From: Nostoc sp. ATCC 53789
Lineage (GTDB): Bacteria > Cyanobacteriota > Cyanobacteriia > Cyanobacteriales > Nostocaceae
NCBI RefSeq assembly: GCF_009873495.1
Contig: NZ_CP046703.1
Coordinates: 6,940,001-7,004,000 of the forward strand
Direction: 5' to 3'
DNA: 64,000 nucleotides
Position numbers and translations under genes: made by a program. Shown piece by piece: positions 36,174 to 43,124 of this stretch. How positions within the stretch are numbered: the stretch's first letter is position 1; each line of letters begins with the position of its first letter. The notes below the pieces were generated by a model, which was not told where the DNA came from, did no database searches, and saw nothing but the letters and a program-made list of their open reading frames with translations.

Positions 36174-36827
36174 ATGACCCTCCGCCCTGATTCTACCCTG
36201 AGCTTGATTTCTCCCAGTATTAGCGATGTTCGCCAACAAGTCGCCCCTTTAAAACTAGGAATTATGGCTTCTGGGAATGGCAGCAATTTTGATGTAGTTG
36301 CTCAAGCTATCCAAGATGGACAGCTAAATGCTCAAATTCAAGTTTTAATTTACAATAACCCCTCGGCAAAAGCAGCCGTCAGAGCAGCCAATAGAGGCGT
36401 AGAAGCTGTTTTATTAAATCACCGCAACTATAAAATCCGAGAAGAGTTGGATGAGAAAATTGTGCAGACATTGCGCCACTACGATGTGGAATGGGTGATT
36501 TTGGCGGGTTGGATGCGATTGTTAACGTCAGTTTTCATTGATGCCTTTCCTGACAAAATTATTAATATCCATCCTAGTTTGTTACCTAGTTTCAAGGGAA
36601 TCCATGCTGTAGAACAAGCCTTGGCATCTGGGGTAAAAATCACTGGTTGTACGGCGCATATCGCTTGTTTAGAAATGGACAGTGGCCCAATATTAATGCA
36701 AGCCGCAGTGCCAGTTTTGCCGGATGATACAGCAGAAACACTCCACGCCAGGATTCAAATTCAGGAACATCGAATTTTGCCGCTAGCGATCGCTCTTGCA
36801 GCTTCTTCGTCAAAGTCATTTTTTTAA
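36174..36827 (+). CDS. purN: Phosphoribosylglycinamide formyltransferase PurN
   Basis: 217 residues. It transfers a formyl group from 10-formyl-tetrahydrofolate to GAR in de novo purine synthesis. Seen are LGIMASGNGSNFD (phosphate-binding loop), the WVILAGWMRLL region, the catalytic segment NIHPSLLPSFKGIHAVEQAL (Asn, His) and TGCTAHIACLEMDSGPILMQ (second conserved region with Asp). The ATG at 36174 is preferred to the 35934 frame start because that 80-residue extension is translated minisatellite and duplicated noncoding DNA, and the truncated copy at 32178 also begins at the same codon. Confidence 0.93.
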   Translation: MTLRPDSTLSLISPSISDVRQQVAPLKLGIMASGNGSNFDVVAQAIQDGQLNAQIQVLIYNNPSAKAAVRAANRGVEAVLLNHRNYKIREELDEKIVQTLRHYDVEWVILAGWMRLLTSVFIDAFPDKIINIHPSLLPSFKGIHAVEQALASGVKITGCTAHIACLEMDSGPILMQAAVPVLPDDTAETLHARIQIQEHRILPLAIALAASSSKSFF

Positions 36828-36879
36828 CGAACCGCAGAGGCACAGAGGACACAGAGAAAAGAAAGAGAAGGAAAACTAA

Positions 36880-37015
36880 TTGCTTAACTGAACTGTAGTG
36901 GTCTATAAATCAATACAGTTCAGATAAGAGCAAAACACTTGTAGAGACGGCGATTTATCGCGTCTCAAAACCCCAAAATTTTTGCCAGTAGCCCTTAAAT
37001 GAATCGTATTGGTCT
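36880..37015. mobile_element. Composite MITE-like region downstream of purN
   Basis: Contains GCTTAACTGAACTGTA (36883-36898) and AATACAGTTCAGATAAG, matching the ends of the element at 19898-20071. It also contains TAGTGGTCTATAAATC, like the end of the element at 10200. A hairpin at 36944-36966 (GAGACG...CGTCTC) lies inside, and TATTGGTCTATAAG lies near 37005. It looks like overlapping or nested remains of two small-element families. Confidence 0.5.
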
Positions 37016-37059
37016 ATAAGTTTTCGTAGCGTGCATTAACCCCTAGTTATTCACAGGAT

Positions 37060-38478
37060 TTATGATTCATTATCAAACCACCAAGGGTCATTAGTCGCGT
37101 TAGTTTTAATTAAAATAGCTTTTTTTCGCATGAACCGTTTGAGCGCTGCTGCACCCATGCGCGATCCTCCCATCCCGGAGAATTTAAAAGCGTTTTTCTC
37201 TCCCTCGTGCATGATGGCTGTGAGTGCAGCATCGTTGATACTAATAGCACCTGCATCTATCTGCTGGGCAATTTCTAAGGCTTCAGCTTCCGAGGCAAAA
37301 ACAGCAGCACTTAACCCATAAATTGAATCATTTGCTAAAGACACCGCTTCTTCAACTGTGGAAAAAGGCATTATTGGCATAATGGGGCCAAAAGTCTCTT
37401 CGGTCATCACTTTCATGGAATGATTAACCTGGGTAAGCACTGTTGGACGACACCACCAACCCCCACCTAAGTCTTCAATTACACCGCCGCAGTGAATGAC
37501 TGCTCCCTTTTCTACTGCATCTAGGAGATGATCGCTAATAATTGCGGCTTGTCTTTCGGCAATGATGGGGCCAATTTCTCCACTTTCAACAGTGGGGTAG
37601 GCTAGCCCAAGGCGATGTGCTTTGGCTACTAATTGATGGTAAAACTTTTCAAATATGGATTCAGCAACATAAATCCGCTCAATTGATAAGCACGACTGTC
37701 CAGTGTTGACGACGGAACCCCACAAGATTGCTGAGGTTGCTAATTCTAAATTGGCTGATTCCAAAACGATCGCAGGATCTTTTCCCCCTAATTCCAAAAA
37801 AGCTGGAATAAATCGTTTCGCAGCCGCTTCTGCCACTTTTCGCCCTGTTGCAACACTACCTGTAAAGCATACTAAGTCTACATTGTCAATCAAAATAGAT
37901 CCGGTTGCGCCTGCTCCTTCAATAAAAGCTAAGACATCGCGCAATTTAGGGACGGCATTGAGTGCTGTTGTCAGTGGTGCAACGAAGCGGGGAGCGATTT
38001 CACTGGGTTTGACAATGACGGCACAACCCGCCAACAACGCCGGAATGGTATCAATAGTTGAGAGCAACAGAGGAAAATTCCACGGGCTAATGATCCCCAC
38101 TAGGGGGTAAGGAACGGATGTTTGTTGCAAGGCGATAAATGGAATTGCTGTGTTTTTTGCAGAGTCTTGCAGCAATTCTGGTGCTAACCTACACCAGCGA
38201 TCAATGCTAGAGAGGAAAGAGTCTATTTCTAATACTGACGTTGATAATCTTCCCGTATCATTTACCAAAGCTTCCGTTAAGCGATCGCGCTCTGATACTA
38301 TCGCTGCCTTCCACTGCTGTAAAGCTTCAATTCTCCCCTCTAAACCCAGCTTTTGCCAGCTAACTTGTGCCCGCCGCGATCGCTTGCATTGCTGTGCTAG
38401 CAACCTTGGGGGTGGCGGGATAATTACGTAATCAAATTTGCCATTTCGGGGATTGCGAACTTCTATTGGTTTTGTCAT
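37060..38478 (-). CDS. NAD(P)-dependent aldehyde dehydrogenase family protein
   Basis: 472 residues of the ALDH superfamily, oxidising an aldehyde to an acid with NAD(P)+. Key segments are GIISPWNFPLLLS (substrate/cofactor Asn), GCAVIVKPSE, CFTGSVATGRKVA (cofactor loop), FLELGGKDPAIV (general base Glu), NTGQSCLSIERIYV (catalytic Cys) and EETFGPIMPI. The C-terminus (RKKAILIKTNATNDPWWF) resembles cyanobacterial fatty-aldehyde-type ALDHs. The ATG lies inside the first unit of a GTCATTG heptamer array (38474-38521), so no normal ribosome site is seen. It heads toward the RCCR-like/nitrilase group on the same strand. Confidence 0.92.
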   Translation of the reverse strand: MTKPIEVRNPRNGKFDYVIIPPPPRLLAQQCKRSRRAQVSWQKLGLEGRIEALQQWKAAIVSERDRLTEALVNDTGRLSTSVLEIDSFLSSIDRWCRLAPELLQDSAKNTAIPFIALQQTSVPYPLVGIISPWNFPLLLSTIDTIPALLAGCAVIVKPSEIAPRFVAPLTTALNAVPKLRDVLAFIEGAGATGSILIDNVDLVCFTGSVATGRKVAEAAAKRFIPAFLELGGKDPAIVLESANLELATSAILWGSVVNTGQSCLSIERIYVAESIFEKFYHQLVAKAHRLGLAYPTVESGEIGPIIAERQAAIISDHLLDAVEKGAVIHCGGVIEDLGGGWWCRPTVLTQVNHSMKVMTEETFGPIMPIMPFSTVEEAVSLANDSIYGLSAAVFASEAEALEIAQQIDAGAISINDAALTAIMHEGEKNAFKFSGMGGSRMGAAALKRFMRKKAILIKTNATNDPWWFDNES

Positions 38479-38521
38479 TTGTCATTGGTCATTGGTCATT
38501 GGTCATTTGTCATTGGGCATT
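38474..38521. repeat. GTCATTG heptamer array overlapping the ALDH start
   Basis: Six or seven GTCATT(G/T) units run head to tail. On the minus strand the unit CAATGAC contains ATG, and the ALDH start codon is the ATG of the first unit. Confidence 0.85.
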
Positions 38522-38565
38522 AATCAATAATTCTTCTTCCCCTACTCTCTCATCTCCTTCATCTC

Positions 38566-38593
38566 CCCCATTCCCCATTCCCCATTCCCCAAT
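38566..38593. repeat. CCCCATT heptamer array
   Basis: Four tandem CCCCATT units end immediately next to the stop codon of the nitrilase-like gene (38594). Confidence 0.8.
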
Positions 38594-39631
38594 TCAAATT
38601 ATCCCCAGTTGGGCTAACCGATCAATTGTGGCTTGCTGGGTTTGTAAAAAATGTTTGCGGTCTATTTCTCCCTCCAGCATAGTATTAGCTGGGTAAAAGT
38701 GTGATTGGTGATAACTTTCGGCGTATAGTTCAAAGCGTTGGCGAGCAAGTAAATTATGTAACCCCGGTCGGCGGCGATCGCGGCGTAATACTGCTAAATC
38801 AATCTCGGCAAATGCTGCCATGCTCTCGCCTGCACCTGTCTCGGCTAAAACGATTCCGCGATGATCGATGATTTTAGAACCACCATCAGCCGAAGCTATG
38901 GGGATGGCAATATTAGCGATACCTGCGGTATTGGCTGAAACCACGTAAGCCATATTTTCGACGGCGCGAGTGATTTTTGCCGCGTCTTTGGGAGTGAGGT
39001 TTTTGTTGTATACTTCCGAAGTGGAATGGACAAAAATCTCTGCTCCTCGCATCGCCAGACATCTTGCCACTTCTGGATATAAAATTTCTTCTGATGCTAA
39101 AGCTGCTAAATTACCGATCGCAGTTTTGGCTACAGGGAAAACCCCCTCTAAACCATAACAGTCAAGATATTTATCCCAAACATCATGGGGAGTGGGAGCA
39201 AATAAGGAATTTAGCCGCCGATATCGCAAGACGATTGAGCCGGAGGGGTCAAGAATAAAGCAGGTTTGGAAGTACAATCCAGGAAAGTTGGGATCAACTT
39301 CGTAGGCATTACCAGCTAAAAATATTTTATGCTTTTGGGCAATTTTACCCAGCGCCTCATACTCAGCACCAGCCATTTCTATACAGGCTTTTTCTGCCCA
39401 TCCTCCGAGATTATCTCCCATCGGGAAACCTGTGAGGAAATATTCTGGCAGTACAATTAAACGACAATCAAAGCCAATGAAAGCGATACTGGCAGCAATT
39501 TGTTGAGCTAGGCGGTTGATAGTGTTTTGCATGAGCGATCGCGCTTCGTGGCGATCGCTTGCTTGATTGACTGCATGACAGGTAACTTGGAGTGCTAAGG
39601 CACGGAATGATTCTGGATTAGTTGTCGTCAT
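38594..39631 (-). CDS. Nitrilase-fold (CN hydrolase) protein with altered catalytic triad
   Basis: 345 residues with the carbon-nitrogen hydrolase fold. The Glu is present in LIVLPEYFLTGFP (E63). By alignment to AmiE/amidase motifs, the Lys position reads RYRRLNSL (R139), and the nucleophile Cys position in the ...ICxDxxxPE motif reads LAALASEEILYPE (S180). The rest of the fold is well kept (VARCLAMRGAEIFVHSTSE, AYVVSANTAG). It therefore probably does not act as a classical amidase or nitrilase, and could be a ligand-binding or differently catalytic homologue. The ATG is inside the first unit of a heptamer array. It lies between the ALDH and the first RCCR-like gene, all on the minus strand. 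Confidence 0.88.
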   Translation of the reverse strand: MTTTNPESFRALALQVTCHAVNQASDRHEARSLMQNTINRLAQQIAASIAFIGFDCRLIVLPEYFLTGFPMGDNLGGWAEKACIEMAGAEYEALGKIAQKHKIFLAGNAYEVDPNFPGLYFQTCFILDPSGSIVLRYRRLNSLFAPTPHDVWDKYLDCYGLEGVFPVAKTAIGNLAALASEEILYPEVARCLAMRGAEIFVHSTSEVYNKNLTPKDAAKITRAVENMAYVVSANTAGIANIAIPIASADGGSKIIDHRGIVLAETGAGESMAAFAEIDLAVLRRDRRRPGLHNLLARQRFELYAESYHQSHFYPANTMLEGEIDRKHFLQTQQATIDRLAQLGII

Positions 39632-39682
39632 TGGTTATTAGTCATTGGTTATTGGTCATTGGTCATTAGTCATTGGTCATTA
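39627..39682. repeat. GTCATTG/GTTATTG heptamer array overlapping the nitrilase-like start
   Basis: Eight consecutive 7-bp units (GTCATTG, GTTATTA, GTCATTG, GTTATTG, GTCATTG, GTCATTA, GTCATTG, GTCATTA), followed by looser reverse-oriented units to 39716. The start codon of the nitrilase-like gene falls in the first unit. Confidence 0.85.
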
Positions 39683-39716
39683 GCAAAGGACAAATGACAA
39701 CTGACAAATGACCAAT

Positions 39717-40472
39717 TTAGCGATCGCCACCCCAGAGCGATCGTACAAGTTTATCCGTCATTTCTGCCCCAAATAGCCGTACAGCAATTTGGTTGTCTGG
39801 GTCGCGTTCTGCAACAGTACGGCGCACAAATAAGTCACGCTCAGATAAAGCAGCCCGTTCTGATTCTGCTACTGGTTCAGCTTCATCTACCCAACCTAGC
39901 CAACGATCTATCATCTCATGCGCTACCGTGTGGACACGATCAAGTGTCTCTTCTGTGACTGGACTGGTGTAACACAAACTAGTATGAGATTGTACCTGAC
40001 GGATATACAGCGTTTTGCTAATATACTGCTGAAAACGTGAATCTTTCAGAAACACCAAATATGTCTGGTTCACAGGTTCGTAGTAACGATCCAAATAGTC
40101 GAGATCAGTGAATAGATCGGTGCGAGGGACGTAATCTATAAAAAAGAACAGTTCTGGAACCGTGGCAAAGACAATAGCCAAATGAGGAACACGAATCTGC
40201 GAGTTGAGCCAAACAGTTAGGTGCATATTGCAAAAGCCAGATTTAGGTTCGCGCAACCATGAATGCACAAGCCAATCAATTTCTGGGCCAGAGAAGGTAT
40301 TGAGCGAGCCGTGCGCTTCTCCAATCAAAGCAGAGTACTTTTGAAGGTTCTCAGTAGACGGATCTGAATGTAATTCAAAACGAGCGTCTATTTTCTCACG
40401 GAGTTCATTTGTCCAACCCCACAACTGCTCAAATAAGGCTGTATTGTCTACATTAATTTGCTGCTCAAGCAC
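39717..40472 (-). CDS. Red chlorophyll catabolite reductase (RCCR)-like protein, copy 1
   Basis: 251 residues matching plant RCCR in order: IDWLVHSWL, LTVWLNSQIRVPHLAI, FIDYVPRTDLFTDLDYLDRYYEP, then a C-terminal ERDLFVRRTVAERDPDN...RLFGAEMTDKLVRSLWG (plant: ERRDKSFRRKSIEDD...MFGEEVSSRVV). RCCR reduces an open-chain chlorophyll catabolite with ferredoxin and shares a fold with ferredoxin-dependent bilin reductases. In the segment PHLxxxF, plant RCCR and copy 2 have Glu but this copy has Val101, so the activity may differ. It is divergent from the NmrA-like gene. Confidence 0.8.
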   Translation of the reverse strand: MLEQQINVDNTALFEQLWGWTNELREKIDARFELHSDPSTENLQKYSALIGEAHGSLNTFSGPEIDWLVHSWLREPKSGFCNMHLTVWLNSQIRVPHLAIVFATVPELFFFIDYVPRTDLFTDLDYLDRYYEPVNQTYLVFLKDSRFQQYISKTLYIRQVQSHTSLCYTSPVTEETLDRVHTVAHEMIDRWLGWVDEAEPVAESERAALSERDLFVRRTVAERDPDNQIAVRLFGAEMTDKLVRSLWGGDR

Positions 40473-40655
40473 TATTTGTACCCTTTTAGATCAGAATGCA
40501 AACAAACATAATATAAAAGCAAAAAACCAGCATCTAGCTTCTGCCAGAATTCTTTCACTGACCCAGAACAACTGTAAATGGCGTGGAATTATTGTTTGCT
40601 TCTCCTGTCTTTGGATAAACTTAATTTAAATCAAGAACTTCGGGTAGAAGAGAGA

Positions 40656-41594
40656 ATGTCAAATTTCCGCGATCGCACAGAGTCAAACACCGATAAAGTT
40701 TTACTCATCGGAGTTACTGGCGGCACAGGTGGAAATGTCGTCAAGGGATTTCTCGAACAGGGAGTTACTAACCTGCGAGTCATCACTAGAGAAATTGACC
40801 TTAATCGTCCAACTCTTGCAAAGCTCAACAATGCCGGAGTTGAACTGGTAAAAGCCAACCTCGACGATGAAACTTCTCTCTTAGCAGCCTTTACAGGCAT
40901 TTCGGCTGTTTACTGCCACGCCACTTCTGCGGACTCTACTAAAATTGACCCGCTAGAGGTGGAGAGAGCCAGGCGAGTTGCAAAAGCTGCCAAACAAGCT
41001 GAAATTAAGCACTTTGTCTACAATTCCGCAGGTGGGGCGGATAGAAATTCCGGAATCCCTCGCATTGAGCAAAAGTATCAAGTAGAGAAAATTCTCAAAG
41101 AAGCGGGCTTACCGACTACTATGTTGCGAGCCTGCTTGTTTATGGAGGAGTTTTGGAAGAAGTACACGCGACCTTCTATTCTCAAAGGTAGTTTCCCATT
41201 TTCCATTCAGCCAGACAAACCCCTTCATCTAATTACAACTAAGGATATGGGCCGCGTTGCTGCCTATGTAATCAAACATCCTACCAAGTATATTGGTCAA
41301 GAAATTGAGCTAGCTGGTGATGTGTTGACTCCAAAGCAAATGGCAGAGGCATTCTCTCAAGCGCAGGGGATAAAAGTTGTCCATAAAGAGACACCTGCTT
41401 GGATTTTCTTACTCCTGCTGCAAAAAGAACTGTTCGATTTGATTCAGTGGTATCGCAAAAAAGGTTATCAAGCCGATGTCCAGCGTTTACGAGAAGAAGA
41501 GTTTCCTGGACTTCTGACCACATTTAGGGAATTTTTGGCAGAAACTCACTGGTCAAATGCGGAACTCACCTATGAGAGTCTGCGATCGCATTAG
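40656..41594 (+). CDS. NmrA-like NAD(P)-binding reductase/epimerase
   Basis: About 312 residues. The Rossmann opening is VLLIGVTGGTGGNVVKGFLEQG (GxxGxxG), followed by VITREID, the NmrA/atypical-SDR stretch VELVKANLDDETSLLAAFTGISAVYCHAT, and HFVYNSAGGADRNSGIPRIEQKYQVEKILKEAGLPTTMLR. The catalytic Tyr of classical SDRs is not in a YxxxK context, as is typical of NmrA-like proteins. It may supply redox chemistry or sense NADP(H). The ATG at 40656 has an AGAAGAGAG site; the frame is open back to 40578. It is flanked on both sides by RCCR-like genes. Confidence 0.85.
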   Translation: MSNFRDRTESNTDKVLLIGVTGGTGGNVVKGFLEQGVTNLRVITREIDLNRPTLAKLNNAGVELVKANLDDETSLLAAFTGISAVYCHATSADSTKIDPLEVERARRVAKAAKQAEIKHFVYNSAGGADRNSGIPRIEQKYQVEKILKEAGLPTTMLRACLFMEEFWKKYTRPSILKGSFPFSIQPDKPLHLITTKDMGRVAAYVIKHPTKYIGQEIELAGDVLTPKQMAEAFSQAQGIKVVHKETPAWIFLLLLQKELFDLIQWYRKKGYQADVQRLREEEFPGLLTTFREFLAETHWSNAELTYESLRSH

Positions 41595-41613
41595 ACATAG
41601 GAGTGAAAATGAA

Positions 41614-41644
41614 TGTAGAGACGTAGCACTGCTACGTCTCTACA
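41614..41644. repeat. Perfect 15-bp hairpin repeat
   Basis: Arms TGTAGAGACGTAGCA and its complement with a 1-nt centre, 19 nt after the NmrA-like stop. Similar GTAGAGACG palindromes occur at 29084 and 36941; this is a dispersed Nostoc hairpin that may also stop transcription. Confidence 0.65.
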
Positions 41645-41748
41645 AGGATTTTGGATAACGCATATTTAATTTCTGGAGATGTCTATTAGTACACTGTGGC
41701 AAAAGTTAACAGGTAACTTGCAGTACCAAGACCCGATTATCTGCCCTG

Positions 41749-42531
41749 CTATGTACAAATTTTCTTAACGATTGCACCTCCCCAGAGCGATCGCACAAGT
41801 TTATCTGCCAACTCAGAACCAAACATCTGTGCGACAAATTTATTGCCTGGATCGCGTTCAGCACTGGTACGCCTTACCAACAAATCACGGGCTGCCAAAG
41901 CGTTGCGTGCATCTTCTGGTAAGGGTTCAGCTGTATCTACCCAAGTCAGCCAGCGATCGAGGGTTTCGTGTGCAAGTGTGCGAGTTAATTCGAGGGTTCC
42001 CAAGGTGGGTGCGCCTGAGTAGCACAATTTAACAGGCGATTGAAATAATCGAAGATACAGACTTTTGCTGGTAAATACCTTGAGGCGCGAATCTTCCTGT
42101 AACTTTAAGAATGTTTGATTAACTGGCTCATAGTAGCGATCGAGATATGCCAAATCGGTTAAAAGCTCAGTTCGGGCAATGTAATCTATATAAAATAATA
42201 TATTTCCATTTGGAAGTGTGCCAAACTCAAAAGCCAAATGAGGAACCTGGATATGCGACTTCAACCAAGTGGTGAGACGCATAGTGCTAAAGTTTGATTT
42301 TTCCGGGTTTCCCAACCACGAATGCACTAGCCAGTCAATTTCTTCCCCAGAAAAAGCAGTCAGTGAACCCTTCATATTGCCATCGAGACTGCTGTATTGC
42401 TGTAAATCTTCTACAGAAGGGTCTGGATGTAACTGGAAACGAGCCTCTAGTTTTTGGTGGAGTTCTTTTGTAATTCCCCACAACTTTTCAAATACAGCCT
42501 TATTGTCTAGATCGCTTGGTTGCTGAGTCAT
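41749..42531 (-). CDS. Red chlorophyll catabolite reductase (RCCR)-like protein, copy 2
   Basis: About 260 residues, a paralogue of the protein at 39717. They share SGxEIDWLVHSWL, VPHLA, FxIDYxxRTxLxTDLxYLDRYYEPVNQT and ERDPxNxxxxxxFGxExxDKLVRSLWGG. The Glu of the plant RCCR PHxxxEx motif is present (E102), unlike in copy 1. The ATG at 42531 is chosen because the two paralogues then align from residue 1; the longer frame starts at 42588. The role is inferred from the fold: reduction of a linear tetrapyrrole or related pigment. No bilin-lyase or heme-oxygenase gene is adjacent. Confidence 0.8.
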   Translation of the reverse strand: MTQQPSDLDNKAVFEKLWGITKELHQKLEARFQLHPDPSVEDLQQYSSLDGNMKGSLTAFSGEEIDWLVHSWLGNPEKSNFSTMRLTTWLKSHIQVPHLAFEFGTLPNGNILFYIDYIARTELLTDLAYLDRYYEPVNQTFLKLQEDSRLKVFTSKSLYLRLFQSPVKLCYSGAPTLGTLELTRTLAHETLDRWLTWVDTAEPLPEDARNALAARDLLVRRTSAERDPGNKFVAQMFGSELADKLVRSLWGGAIVKKICT

Positions 42532-43124
42532 AGTTTGAGTTTGCGGTTTTTCTATAAACTTTATATTTAGTTTGACACTTTTTGGCATCTAGCTAGTTGC
42601 CCATACCAAGTAACATATTTTATCGAATTCAGGACTGTGATAAAAAGCCCATCAACTAAAGCATGATAAAGCTATTGCAGCAATCTGTATCAACCGATGA
42701 TTCTTTATTTAGCTCTTAATTTAGATGAATATTTTCAAATAGCATATATATAAATTCGGTTTGATATTCTGAAAATATACGTAGGGTGTATTAACGATAG
42801 TGTAGAACACCCAAACCTCGATAATGATGCGTTACAAACTCCCTTCAAACACACTCTAAAATACCTAATCATGTTCAAAAATCCAATAGTAATTATAATA
42901 ATTAAATATTTTTTTAAAAGCCAAGTTATTAGGATTTAGTTTACATAATTAGCTAGAAAATGATTTTGAAATTTGCTTAATACATTATTCTAATAGTTTA
43001 TTAATGTTGCTTGAAAAAGTTTTTCACACTATTTATTCAGTATTAATACTGAAAAAAAGGCTTATGGGAAGTGTTAATTTTAGTTAATACACAATTATAA
43101 TCTCTCTAAAAAAACAATATAAAA
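42532..43124. other. AT-rich intergenic region upstream of a histidine kinase
   Basis: No gene or repeat recognised. The last ~200 nt are very AT-rich and would hold the kinase promoter, but no clear -10/-35 pair was identified. Confidence 0.4.

Noticed and set aside
35897..36286. 129-codon minus-strand frame with DALALLP repeats and a plus-strand N-terminal extension of purN
   Set aside because: Both are translations of the 21-bp minisatellite, open only because the unit is a multiple of three.
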